This document shows, in pieces, positions 17,151 to 25,848 of a stretch of DNA of 64,000 bases. The number at the start of each line of letters is the position of its first letter. The first letter of the stretch is position 1. This stretch comes from Pseudomonas sp. BCA17 (GTDB lineage Bacteria; Pseudomonadota; Gammaproteobacteria; Pseudomonadales; Pseudomonadaceae), in assembly GCF_004519405.1 (NCBI RefSeq), contig NZ_SGWI01000001.1:1612001-1676000 (forward strand), given 5' to 3'. A program made the position numbers and the translations under genes. The notes beneath the pieces are model-generated. The model ran no database searches, was not told the DNA's origin, and worked only from the letters and a program-made list of their open reading frames with translations.

Positions 17151-17984
17151 TCAACCGCAGTTGGACACGTTCTTTTCCTGGCGTTTGGCTTCGCCCCACA
17201 GGGCGTCCAACTCTTCGAGGGTGCAATCTTCTATGGGACGCTGGGTGTCGCGCAATGCCTGTTCGATAAATCGGAAACGTCGTTCAAACTTGGCATTGGC
17301 ACCACGCAGCGCGGTTTCCGGGTCAACCTTGAGGTGACGGGCCAGGTTGACCGCCGCAAACAGCAGGTCGCCGACTTCTTCAGCGATGGCGGCCGGGTCG
17401 TTATCGGCCATGGCCTCAAGCACTTCATCCAGTTCTTCGCGCACGTTATCCACCACCGGCAAGGCGGCGGGCCAGTCGAAGCCGACCTGGCTGGCGCGCT
17501 TTTGCAATTTGGCGGCACGGGACAACGACGGGAGAGCAATGGGCACATCATCCAGCAGGGAAAGTTGCTCCGGTGCGTCGGATTTCTCCGCGCGCTCTTC
17601 TGCCTTGATCTCTTCCCAACGCTCCTTGACCTGCTCTTCGTTCAGCCGAGGAATATCCAGCGGCGCGTAAAGATCCCCTGTCGGAAACACATGGGGGTGA
17701 CGCCGGATCAACTTGCGCGTGATGCTGTCGATCACCCCGGCAAATTCGAAACGCCCCTCCTCCCGTGCCAACTGGCTGTAATACACCACTTGGAACAACA
17801 GGTCGCCCAGTTCACCTTGCAGGTGATCGAAGTCGCCGCGCTCGATGGCATCGGCGACTTCATAAGCCTCTTCCAGGGTGTGCGGGACAATGGTCGCGTA
17901 GGTTTGCCTGATGTCCCACGGGCACCCGTATTGCGGGTCCCGCAGGCGGTTCATCAGGTGCAGCAGGTCTTCGAGTGAATACAT
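17151..17984 (-). CDS. mazG: Nucleoside triphosphate pyrophosphohydrolase MazG
   Basis: A 277-residue protein with two tandem MazG domains. The first holds EEAYEVADAIERGDFDHLQGELGDLLFQVVYYSQLA (EExxE...ExxD metal-binding pattern). The second holds REELDEVLEAMADNDPAAIAEEVGDLLFAAVNLARHL. It hydrolyses NTPs and dNTPs to monophosphates and pyrophosphate. Start is one of two adjacent ATGs (17987 or 17984) that overlap the relA stop, so translation is coupled to RelA, the alarmone synthetase. Confidence 0.94.
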   Translation of the reverse strand: MYSLEDLLHLMNRLRDPQYGCPWDIRQTYATIVPHTLEEAYEVADAIERGDFDHLQGELGDLLFQVVYYSQLAREEGRFEFAGVIDSITRKLIRRHPHVFPTGDLYAPLDIPRLNEEQVKERWEEIKAEERAEKSDAPEQLSLLDDVPIALPSLSRAAKLQKRASQVGFDWPAALPVVDNVREELDEVLEAMADNDPAAIAEEVGDLLFAAVNLARHLKVDPETALRGANAKFERRFRFIEQALRDTQRPIEDCTLEELDALWGEAKRQEKNVSNCG

Positions 17985-20227
17985 CATGGTGTGCGGTTGC
18001 GCCGGGTCTCGATGATGTTCGGCAACTGGGAAATACGCCCCAACAACCGCCCCAGTGCATCCAGGCCCGGGATCTCGATGGTCAGGGACATCAACGCGGT
18101 GTTGTCCTCTTTATTCGAACGGGTGTTGACCGCCAACACGTTGATCCGCTCGTTGAGCAGCACCTGAGACACGTCACGCAGCAGGCCGGAACGGTCGTAC
18201 GCGCGAATCACGATGTCCACCGGATAGGTGAGCACCGGCACCGGGCCCCAACTCACCTGGATGATCCGCTCCGGCTCGCGACCGCCCAACTGCAGCACCG
18301 AGGCACAGTCCTGGCGGTGAATGCTGACGCCACGGCCCTGGGTGATGTAGCCGACGATGGCGTCCCCCGGCAATGGCTGGCAGCAGCCGGCCATTTGCGT
18401 CATCAGGTTGCCCACGCCCTGGATCTGAATGTCGCCACGCTTGCCGGGCTTGTAGCCGGCCGCTTTGCGTGGAATGAGTTCCAGCTGTTCGCTGCCGCGC
18501 TCCGGCTCGACCAGTTGCTGGGCCAGGTTGACCAGTTGCGCCAGGCGCAAGTCGCCAGCCCCCAGGGCGGCGAACATGTCCTCGGAAATCTTCATGTTGG
18601 CCTTTTCGGCCAGCTTGTCGAAGTCCACCTGCGGCAAGCCCAGGCGTGCCAGTTCACGTTCGAGCAAGGTTTTACCGGCCGCGACGTTCTGGTCGCGCGC
18701 CTGCAGTTTGAACCAGTGCACGATCTTCGCCCGCGCCCGCGACGTGGTGATGTAGCCCAGGTTCGGGTTCAGCCAGTCGCGGCTCGGCGTGCCGTGCTTG
18801 CTGGTGATGATCTCGACCTGCTCACCGGTCTGCAGGGTGTAGTTGAGCGGCACGATGCGCCCATTGATCTTGGCGCCCCGGCAGTTATGACCGATTTCGG
18901 TATGTACGCGGTAGGCGAAGTCCAGCGGCGTGGCGCCCTTGGGCAAGTCGATGGCATGGCCATCGGGCGTGAAGATGTACACCCGGTCGGGTTCGATATC
19001 CACGCGCAGCTGCTCGGCCAGGCCGCCGATATCGCCCAATTCTTCGTGCCACTCCAGCACTTGGCGCAGCCAGGAAATTTTCTCTTCGTACTGATTGGAC
19101 CCGGCCTTGACGTCGGTGCCCTTGTAGCGCCAGTGCGCGCACACGCCCAGCTCCGCCTCTTCGTGCATGGCGTGGGTGCGGATCTGCACTTCCAGCACCT
19201 TACCCTCGGGGCCGATCACCGCGGTGTGCAGCGAGCGGTAGCCGTTTTCCTTGGGGTTGGCGATGTAGTCGTCGAACTCCTTGGGGATGTGCCGCCACAA
19301 GGTATGGACAATGCCCAACGCGGTGTAGCAGTCGCGCATTTCCGGCACCAGCACGCGCACGGCACGCACGTCGTAGATCTGGCTGAAAGCCAGGCCCTTG
19401 CGCTGCATTTTGCGCCAGATGGAATAGATGTGCTTGGCACGGCCGCTGATATCGGCTTCGACGCCGGTGGCCTGCAACTCCGAACGCAGCTGGTTCATCA
19501 CGTCAGCGATAAAGCGCTCACGGTCGAGCCGCCGCTCATGCAGCAGCGTGGCGATCTGTTTGTATTGATCGGGCTCGAGGTAGCGGAAGGACAAGTCTTC
19601 CAGCTCCCACTTGATATGGCCGATACCCAGGCGGTGCGCCAGCGGCGCATAGATATCGAAGACTTCGCGGGCAACGCGGTTGCGCTTTTCATCGTCGGCC
19701 GTCTTCACGGCACGGATCGCACAGGTGCGTTCGGCCAGCTTGATCAGGGCGACACGCACGTCGTCGACCATCGCCACCAGCATCTTGCGCAGGTTTTCCA
19801 CCTGGCCCTGGGTGCCCATCACCATCGATTGGCGCGGGCTGAGGCTGGCGCTGATGGCAGCCATGCGTGCCACGCCATCGATAAGCTTGGCGACCAAGGC
19901 ACCAAAGCGCTGGCTGACGGTGGCCAGTTCGATATGCCCTTCACGCACGCCACGGTAGAGCACGGCGGCGATCAGCGAATCCTGGTCCAGCTTGAGATCG
20001 GCAAGGATCTCAGCGATCTCCAACCCGGTACGAAAGCTCGAAGTGCCCTCGGCCCACAGGTTCTTGGCCGCATTGTTTTGCTGCTCAGACTCACGAGCGA
20101 ACTCGCAAGCTGCCTTCAAGGCTTCACGGTCCAGTGCCGGATCGACACTGACGGCATGATCCAGCCATGCCTCGAGATTGATACTGCCGTCGGTGTTGAT
20201 CGGCTGGTGTGCTCTCACCTGTACCAT
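17984..20227 (-). CDS. relA: GTP pyrophosphokinase RelA
   Basis: A 747-residue long RSH protein making (p)ppGpp on starved ribosomes. The N-terminal hydrolase region is degenerate: YRGVREGHIELATV stands where a functional enzyme has an HD motif, which marks RelA rather than SpoT. The synthetase has RVLVPEMRDCYTALGIVHTLW and EFDDYIANPKENGYRSLHT (the EFDD form of RelA). TGS (VYIFTPDGHAIDLPKGATPLDF), zinc-finger-like AGCCQPLPGD and C-terminal ACT domains follow. Start MVQVRAHQP (20227) is the family start; 13 upstream in-frame codons are unlikely. Confidence 0.95.
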   Translation of the reverse strand: MVQVRAHQPINTDGSINLEAWLDHAVSVDPALDREALKAACEFARESEQQNNAAKNLWAEGTSSFRTGLEIAEILADLKLDQDSLIAAVLYRGVREGHIELATVSQRFGALVAKLIDGVARMAAISASLSPRQSMVMGTQGQVENLRKMLVAMVDDVRVALIKLAERTCAIRAVKTADDEKRNRVAREVFDIYAPLAHRLGIGHIKWELEDLSFRYLEPDQYKQIATLLHERRLDRERFIADVMNQLRSELQATGVEADISGRAKHIYSIWRKMQRKGLAFSQIYDVRAVRVLVPEMRDCYTALGIVHTLWRHIPKEFDDYIANPKENGYRSLHTAVIGPEGKVLEVQIRTHAMHEEAELGVCAHWRYKGTDVKAGSNQYEEKISWLRQVLEWHEELGDIGGLAEQLRVDIEPDRVYIFTPDGHAIDLPKGATPLDFAYRVHTEIGHNCRGAKINGRIVPLNYTLQTGEQVEIITSKHGTPSRDWLNPNLGYITTSRARAKIVHWFKLQARDQNVAAGKTLLERELARLGLPQVDFDKLAEKANMKISEDMFAALGAGDLRLAQLVNLAQQLVEPERGSEQLELIPRKAAGYKPGKRGDIQIQGVGNLMTQMAGCCQPLPGDAIVGYITQGRGVSIHRQDCASVLQLGGREPERIIQVSWGPVPVLTYPVDIVIRAYDRSGLLRDVSQVLLNERINVLAVNTRSNKEDNTALMSLTIEIPGLDALGRLLGRISQLPNIIETRRNRTP

Positions 20228-20351
20228 CTTGCTTACCTTCCCTACGACGCACCTTCGATGCGTCAAAAATCATCGCCGACCTTCTACTGCACTCTCCCGA
20301 GCAAGTCACAGGCCCTGGAGACTACAAGGCCGGTCGGATTAAACGGGCATC

Positions 20352-21704
20352 CTAGCCCGCTTCAAATAACGCCATGGCCTCGACATGCGCGGTTTGCGGA
20401 AACATGTCGAGGATCCCGGCACGCTTTAGCCGGTAGCCTTGCTTGACCAACTCAACCGTGTCCCGCGCCAGCGTGGCCGGGTTGCAGGACACATACACCA
20501 GGCGCTTGGCCTTGAAGGTCGCGAGCTTGCGCACAACTTCCAGGGCACCGTCACGGGGTGGGTCCAAGAGTACCGCAGAAAAGCCCTGTTTGGCCCACTC
20601 CGCGTCAGTCAAAGGCTGGGACAAATCGGCCTGAAAAAACTGCGCATTATGCAAATTATTGCTGACGGCATTCTCGGCCGCCCGGTCCACCATGGTCTGC
20701 ACACCTTCCACCGCCACCACTTCACGCACTTGGCGCGCCAGTGGCAGGGCAAAGTTGCCCAGGCCGCAAAACAGGTCCAGCACCCGCTCGTCAGGTTGTG
20801 GCGCCAGCCATTCCAGGGCTTGGGCGACCATCGCCTCGTTGACCCCGGCGTTAACCTGCACGAAGTCGCCAGGCCGGTAGGCCAACTCCAGGTTCCACTG
20901 CTCCAATCGAAACCCCAGAACGGAATCGGCTTCGACCGGCTCCGGCCGACCCTCGCCATGCAGCCACAATTGGGCTTCATGGAAGGCGCAAAACTCTTTC
21001 AATACTTGCAGGTCCGCTTCCGACAACGGCGCCATATGCCGCAGCAATACCGCGATGGACGTGCCACTGAACAACTCGACATGCCCCAGGGCTTGCGGTT
21101 TGCTCAGTCGGCGCAACAGGTTCGGCAAGCGCTGCATAATCGGTTGCAAGGCCTGTACCAGCACCGGGCAATCATCGATGGCGACGATGTCCTGGCTGGC
21201 GACCGCGCGAAAACCCACCTCGAGTCTTTTCGCCTTGGCATCCCAGCGTACGGCTATGCGGGCACGTCGGCGGTAGCCAAACTCCGGGCCACTCAAAGGC
21301 GCCGCCCATTGTTGCGGTTCGACACCGGCCACACGAGACAATTGCTCGGCAAGCATGCGCTGTTTCAGGGCAAGTTGTTCGGCGTGGGCCAAGTGCTGCA
21401 CGCTGCAGCCACCGCAACGCCCAAAGTGGGCGCAGGGCGCCGGACGGCGCAGTTCGCTGGCGGTGAATACCCGCTCGGTGCGCGCCTCGACGACCTTGCC
21501 GTGGGCACCCAGCACCCGCGCTTCCACCTCTTCGCCGGCGAGCGCGCCATTGACGAACCAGGTACGGCCTTCAAAGTACACAATGCCCCGGCCGTCGTTG
21601 GCCAGGCGCTCAATGATCAGGCGTTGTTTCTTGCCTACCGGAATCTGCGGGGCGCGGCTGCCACCCGTCGGTTGGAAGCGCAGGCCTCTCTCGTGCTTGG
21701 CCAT
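20352..21704 (-). CDS. rlmD: 23S rRNA (uracil-1939-C5)-methyltransferase RlmD
   Basis: A 450-residue SAM-dependent RNA methyltransferase. An N-terminal TRAM domain (residues ~20-80), the iron-sulphur cluster cysteines in [15 protein letters not shown], a SAM site ([14 protein letters not shown]) and the catalytic DPPRDG and [12 protein letters not shown] motifs are all present. It makes m5U in 23S rRNA. Its ATG overlaps the cysM stop as ATGA, so the two form an operon; a 124-bp gap separates it from relA downstream. Confidence 0.94.
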   Translation of the reverse strand: MAKHERGLRFQPTGGSRAPQIPVGKKQRLIIERLANDGRGIVYFEGRTWFVNGALAGEEVEARVLGAHGKVVEARTERVFTASELRRPAPCAHFGRCGGCSVQHLAHAEQLALKQRMLAEQLSRVAGVEPQQWAAPLSGPEFGYRRRARIAVRWDAKAKRLEVGFRAVASQDIVAIDDCPVLVQALQPIMQRLPNLLRRLSKPQALGHVELFSGTSIAVLLRHMAPLSEADLQVLKEFCAFHEAQLWLHGEGRPEPVEADSVLGFRLEQWNLELAYRPGDFVQVNAGVNEAMVAQALEWLAPQPDERVLDLFCGLGNFALPLARQVREVVAVEGVQTMVDRAAENAVSNNLHNAQFFQADLSQPLTDAEWAKQGFSAVLLDPPRDGALEVVRKLATFKAKRLVYVSCNPATLARDTVELVKQGYRLKRAGILDMFPQTAHVEAMALFEAG

Positions 21705-22606
21705 CAGTTGGGTTCGTCGAAAATGCCGGTCGACAGGTAACGGTCGCCTCGGTCACAGATGATCGCGACGATCACCGCGTTTTCCACTTCCCTGGACAGG
21801 CGCAGCATGCCCGCCACAGCGCCACCGGAGGACACGCCGCAGAAGATACCTTCTTCACGGGCCAGGCGACGGGTAGTGTCTTCGGCTTCACGCTGGGCCA
21901 TGTCGATGATGCGGTCCACACGTGCCGCATTATAGATCTTCGGCAAGTACTCTTCGGGCCAACGGCGAATGCCCGGGATCGCGGCGCCTTCCATCGGTTG
22001 CAGGCCGACAATCTGGATCGCCGGATTCTGCTCCTTGAGGTAACGCGAATTGCCCATGATGGTGCCGGTGGTACCCATGGAACTGACGAAATGAGTGATG
22101 GTGCCCTGGGTCTGGCGCCAGATTTCCGGACCGGTGCTGGTGTAATGCGCCTCAGGGTTATCGCCATTGGCGAACTGGTCCAGCACCAGGCCACGGCCTT
22201 CGGCGGCCATGCGCTCGGCGAGGTCGCGGGCGCCTTCCATGCCTTCTTCCTGGGTGACCAGGATCAACTGGGCGCCATAGGCGGTCATCGCCGCCTTGCG
22301 TTCGGCGCTGCCGTTGTCGGGCATGATCAGGATCATCTTGTAGCCCTTGATCGCGGCGGCCATGGCCAGGGCGATCCCGGTGTTGCCGGAGGTGGCCTCG
22401 ATCAGCGTGTCACCGGGCTTGATCTGCCCACGCAACTCGGCGCGGGTGATCATCGACAGCGCCGGACGGTCTTTGACCGAGCCGGCCGGGTTGTTCCCTT
22501 CGAGCTTGAGCAACAGGGTATTGCTGGTTTCACCCGCCATGCGTTGCAAGCGGACCAGGGGCGTGTTGCCGACGCAATCGGCGATTGTTGGGTACTGCAA
22601 GGTCAT
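21704..22606 (-). CDS. cysM: Cysteine synthase B (O-acetylserine sulfhydrylase CysM)
   Basis: A 300-residue PLP enzyme. [10 protein letters not shown], the PLP lysine in [24 protein letters not shown] (phosphate loop) and [15 protein letters not shown] match the CysM branch rather than CysK. It makes cysteine (and S-sulfocysteine from thiosulfate in known CysM proteins). I start at [17 protein letters not shown], which is the family N-terminus; 22 extra upstream codons are not conserved-looking. Operon with rlmD through an ATGA overlap. Confidence 0.94.
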   Translation of the reverse strand: MTLQYPTIADCVGNTPLVRLQRMAGETSNTLLLKLEGNNPAGSVKDRPALSMITRAELRGQIKPGDTLIEATSGNTGIALAMAAAIKGYKMILIMPDNGSAERKAAMTAYGAQLILVTQEEGMEGARDLAERMAAEGRGLVLDQFANGDNPEAHYTSTGPEIWRQTQGTITHFVSSMGTTGTIMGNSRYLKEQNPAIQIVGLQPMEGAAIPGIRRWPEEYLPKIYNAARVDRIIDMAQREAEDTTRRLAREEGIFCGVSSGGAVAGMLRLSREVENAVIVAIICDRGDRYLSTGIFDEPN

Positions 22607-22797
22607 GGCGTATTCGCAATCCAGACTGCGGGGGCGAACATCATACCGGGAAAGGCCGGCGGGCCATATCACGCAAAGTGTGGTGCTTATGGCTTATAGG
22701 AATAAGCAAGGAATGGGGCTGTACGGACGCCATCGAGGCAGGCCCTCTCACGGTTCCTGAAAATGCGGCCTCCGATGGGCACGCCTCGATTCCCCGC

Positions 22798-23403
22798 CTA
22801 GCCGACATCCCCGCGGCCATGGTTTTTCTTGAAGACCTCCTCGCCCATCGCCGCGATCTGCCCGTCGATCAACGCCTCAAAGGGTTTGAGCAACGCTTCG
22901 AACGCTACCGGCGCCTCCAGCACCTGCAGCGCCTGCACAATCGCCTCCACCGTCGACAACGCCCCTGGCCCAGGCGCCTTGCGCAGCCGGTAACGCGAGA
23001 CACCGCCCTCGGCCAATGTCACCCTCGGCAACGCCGCCAGCAACGGGTTGAGGTGCAGCATCTTGCGCGCCTTGCGCCACGTGCCGTCAGGGACCACCAG
23101 CAACAACGGCTGCTCCCCTGGCGCGTAGGTGTGCAGTGGCTCGGCGGTGTCCGCCGGAAACAACAAGCGCGCCTGGTAACCGGGCGGGTTCAGTAAGGTC
23201 GGCAGATCCTCAAACACCTCCCCCACCACCAACTGCGCGTTGTTCAACCCCAGCGCCGCCAACCGTGCGGTATTCAGTGCATGGTTGACCTCACTCGGGT
23301 GCTGCAGCAGCAACACGCGAGTACGACTGTCGAGGCTGGGGATCAACGGGCACAGGCAATGGGTGACAGGCCTGAGGCAACGGGGGCATTGGGGTCTGGG
23401 CAT
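22798..23403 (-). CDS. DTW domain protein, tRNA-uridine aminocarboxypropyltransferase family
   Basis: A 201-residue protein. It opens with a zinc-knuckle-like MPRPQCPRCLRPVTHCLCPLIP (four Cys), then LLLQHPSEVNHALNTARL and the name-giving DGTWRKARKML segment with SRYRLRKAP. The family uses SAM to place an aminocarboxypropyl group on uridine in tRNA (acp3U). It sits alone between cysM and the LysR gene; the 191-bp gap to cysM holds no gene. Confidence 0.88.
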   Translation of the reverse strand: MPRPQCPRCLRPVTHCLCPLIPSLDSRTRVLLLQHPSEVNHALNTARLAALGLNNAQLVVGEVFEDLPTLLNPPGYQARLLFPADTAEPLHTYAPGEQPLLLVVPDGTWRKARKMLHLNPLLAALPRVTLAEGGVSRYRLRKAPGPGALSTVEAIVQALQVLEAPVAFEALLKPFEALIDGQIAAMGEEVFKKNHGRGDVG

Positions 23404-23411
23404 GGTTTTTT

Positions 23412-24305
23412 TCAGGCCTGGTTGAGCTGGGCTTTGAGCAAGTCGCGGAAAGTCTGGATCAAAGGCTCGCGGCTGCGGCCACGGCGCATGATCATGGAGA
23501 ACGGTGCCTGATAGCCGAAGGTCGCCGGCAGCAACACGCGCAAGTCACCCTTGTCGGCCCACGCCTGGGCATAGTGCTCGGGCAGGTAGCCGATATAGGC
23601 GCCGGACAGCACCAGAATCAGTTGCGCCTCCATACTTTCCACCGTCGCAGCGCTGTGCTTGAAGCCGTGGCGCGCCAGTTCCGCCTGGCTCCAATAGCCG
23701 CGGCCAACCATGCGTTGCTGCGTGATCACCTGCTCGGGGATGCGCCGCTCGTTGAACAGCGGGTGCCGGGTGCTGCAGTACAACCAGTGCTGCTCGCGGT
23801 ACAGCGGCATGTAGATCAACCCGCTCATGCGGTTGGAGAAGGCACCGATGGCCAGGTCCAGGCGATTGTCCTGCACCCCCAACTGCAATTCGTAAGGGCT
23901 CATCACCGAAAGATGCAAATGCACCGCCGGGTGTTCCAGGCTGTAGGCGCCGATCACTTCGGCAAACGGTAACGCCTTGTCGCTGACGGTCGAGTCCAGC
24001 ACGCCCAGCTTGAGGGTGCCGCGCAACTCGCCTTTCAACGCGGCGGCGTATTGCTCGAAGCCTTCGAGTTCACCGAGCAGGCGCAGGGTTTCCTGGTGGA
24101 ACAACTCACCCTTGCTGGTCAGGCTGAACCCGCCCCGCCCACGGTGACACAGCACCAGGCCCAACACCGATTCCAGTTGGCTCATGTAGGTGCTGATGGC
24201 CGACGTCGACAGGTTGAGTTCGTGCTGCGCATTGGCGAACCCCTGATGGCGCACCACGCTGACAAAGATGCGCAGGAGTTTCAAGTCGGGCAAGGCGTTG
24301 GCCAT
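23412..24305 (-). CDS. gbuR: LysR regulator GbuR-like (4-guanidinobutyrate catabolism)
   Basis: A 297-residue LysR protein. A winged helix-turn-helix near residues 7-65 (LKLLRIFVSVVRHQGFANAQ, LSTSAISTYMSQLESVLG) is followed by a substrate-binding domain from about 90. It is divergent from the gbuA-like ureohydrolase with 149 bp between start codons, the arrangement of gbuR-gbuA in P. aeruginosa. The shared gap holds a 24-bp dyad. Likely activates gbuA in response to guanidinobutyrate; effector inferred from context. Confidence 0.85.
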   Translation of the reverse strand: MANALPDLKLLRIFVSVVRHQGFANAQHELNLSTSAISTYMSQLESVLGLVLCHRGRGGFSLTSKGELFHQETLRLLGELEGFEQYAAALKGELRGTLKLGVLDSTVSDKALPFAEVIGAYSLEHPAVHLHLSVMSPYELQLGVQDNRLDLAIGAFSNRMSGLIYMPLYREQHWLYCSTRHPLFNERRIPEQVITQQRMVGRGYWSQAELARHGFKHSAATVESMEAQLILVLSGAYIGYLPEHYAQAWADKGDLRVLLPATFGYQAPFSMIMRRGRSREPLIQTFRDLLKAQLNQA

Positions 24306-24347
24306 GGTCGGCTCCGCGTGTGGATGGGCGCAGTCTACCTGCCTGCA

Positions 24348-24371
24348 TTAGTTTAGAAAAACCTGAACTAA
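24348..24371. promoter_or_regulatory. LysR-type operator dyad between gbuR and gbuA
   Basis: TTAGTTTAG (24348-24356) and CTGAACTAA (24363-24371) are inverted with one mismatch in nine and a 6-bp A-rich spacer. It lies 43 bp upstream of gbuR and 84 bp upstream of gbuA, where a LysR activator would bind. Confidence 0.6.
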
Positions 24372-24454
24372 GTATTTGCCCCTGCCGATTCTTCCTGCCC
24401 CGGGCTTTTCGCAGAATCGGCCTCTAATAAACAAAACAACGATGAGGCATTCCC

Positions 24455-25405
24455 GTGGACAAGATTTACCACCAACCACTGGGCGGCAACGAAATGCCGC
24501 GCTTCGCCGGCATCGCCACCATGATGCGCCTGCCCCACCTGCAAACGGCCAAGGGCCTGGACGCCGCCTTTATCGGCGTGCCCCTGGATATCGGCACTTC
24601 GCTGCGCGCCGGCACTCGCTTCGGGCCGCGTGAAATCCGCGCCGAATCCGTGATGATCCGCCCCTACAACATGGCCACCGGTGCCGCGCCGTTCGACTCG
24701 CTGTCGGTGGCCGATATCGGCGACGTGGCGATCAACACCTTCAACCTGCTCGACGCCGTGCGCATCATCGAGGAAGCCTACGACGAGATCCTTGAACACG
24801 ACGTGATCCCACTGACCCTGGGCGGTGACCACACCATCACCCTGCCGATCCTGCGCGCGATCCATAAAAAGCACAGCAAGGTCGGCCTGGTGCACATCGA
24901 TGCCCATGCTGACGTCAACGACCATATGTTCGGCGAAAAAATCGCCCACGGCACGACGTTCCGCCGCGCCGTGGAAGAAGGCCTGCTCGATTGCGACCGC
25001 GTGGTGCAGATCGGCCTGCGCGCCCAGGGATACACCGCCGAAGACTTTAACTGGAGCCGCAAACAGGGCTTTCGCGTAGTCCAGGCCGAAGAATGCTGGC
25101 ACCACTCCCTTGCGCCATTGATGGCCGAAGTGCGTGAAAAAGTCGGCGGCGGCCCGGTGTACCTGAGCTTTGATATCGACGGCATCGACCCAGCCTGGGC
25201 ACCCGGTACCGGCACCCCGGAAATCGGCGGGCTGACCACCATCCAGGCAATCGAGATCATCCGCGGCTGCCAAGGCCTCGATCTAATCGGTTGCGACCTG
25301 GTGGAAGTTTCGCCGCCATACGACACCACCGGCAACACCTCGCTGCTGGGCGCCAACCTGCTGTACGAAATGCTCTGCGTACTGCCTGGCGTGGCGCATC
25401 GCTGA
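24455..25405 (+). CDS. gbuA: Guanidinobutyrase / agmatinase-family ureohydrolase
   Basis: A 316-residue manganese ureohydrolase. Metal ligands lie in LGGDHT, HIDAHADVND and SFDIDGIDPAWAPGTGTPE. GbuA splits 4-guanidinobutyrate to 4-aminobutyrate and urea in the arginine transaminase and decarboxylase side routes. Agmatinase cannot be excluded from motifs alone; the neighbours (LysR, SnoaL-like protein, NCS1 and SSS transporters) match the gbu locus I know from P. aeruginosa. The start is GTG with GAGG seven bases upstream. The next gene starts within its stop codon. Confidence 0.88.
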   Translation: MDKIYHQPLGGNEMPRFAGIATMMRLPHLQTAKGLDAAFIGVPLDIGTSLRAGTRFGPREIRAESVMIRPYNMATGAAPFDSLSVADIGDVAINTFNLLDAVRIIEEAYDEILEHDVIPLTLGGDHTITLPILRAIHKKHSKVGLVHIDAHADVNDHMFGEKIAHGTTFRRAVEEGLLDCDRVVQIGLRAQGYTAEDFNWSRKQGFRVVQAEECWHHSLAPLMAEVREKVGGGPVYLSFDIDGIDPAWAPGTGTPEIGGLTTIQAIEIIRGCQGLDLIGCDLVEVSPPYDTTGNTSLLGANLLYEMLCVLPGVAHR

Positions 25406-25827
25406 TGAGCACACAAGACGTGCTGAAAGCCGCCGCCGACCTGGTGTCGGCGTTTGCCCGCAATGACCGCGCCGCCTATTTCGACGCGTTCACGGCCGAT
25501 GCCACCTTTGTGTTCTACACCCTCCCCGAGCCGCTGCTCAGCCGCGACGCGTACCAGGCGTTGTGGGACAGCTGGCGCCGGGAGGCGGGATTTGAGGTGC
25601 TGTCCTGCACCTCAAGCAACGTCAGTGTCAGCCTGCAAGGTGACGTGGCGATCTTTATTCATGACGTGGCCACTGAGCTGCGCATGAACGGGAAGCAATT
25701 CAATAGCCAGGAACGCGAAACCATTGTCTTCAAACGGCAAGGGCTGCGCGCAGAACAAAAAGAAGGCCTGTGGCTGGCCTGTCACGAACATTTATCCGCT
25801 ATGCCGGAAGGGCTGCCGCCCCATTAG
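25405..25827 (+). CDS. SnoaL/DUF4440-like small protein in the gbu operon
   Basis: A 140-residue cystatin-like alpha+beta fold candidate: ADLVSAFARNDRAAYFDAFTADATFVFYT and SNVSVSLQGDVAIFIHDVATELR follow the SnoaL/NTF2 pattern. Its ATG overlaps the gbuA stop (TGATG), so it is translated with gbuA. Such proteins can be enzymes or binding partners; no catalytic residues can be assigned. The last residues (LACHEHLSAMPEG) carry the His typical of SnoaL/DUF4440-like C-termini. Confidence 0.75.
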   Translation: MSTQDVLKAAADLVSAFARNDRAAYFDAFTADATFVFYTLPEPLLSRDAYQALWDSWRREAGFEVLSCTSSNVSVSLQGDVAIFIHDVATELRMNGKQFNSQERETIVFKRQGLRAEQKEGLWLACHEHLSAMPEGLPPH

Positions 25828-25848
25828 CCAATGTGATCGGAGCTGATC

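Noticed and set aside
17975..20446. 823-residue open frame on the plus strand
   Set aside because: It is the exact antisense of relA; its composition is the mirror of RelA codons and there is no ribosome site or family signature.
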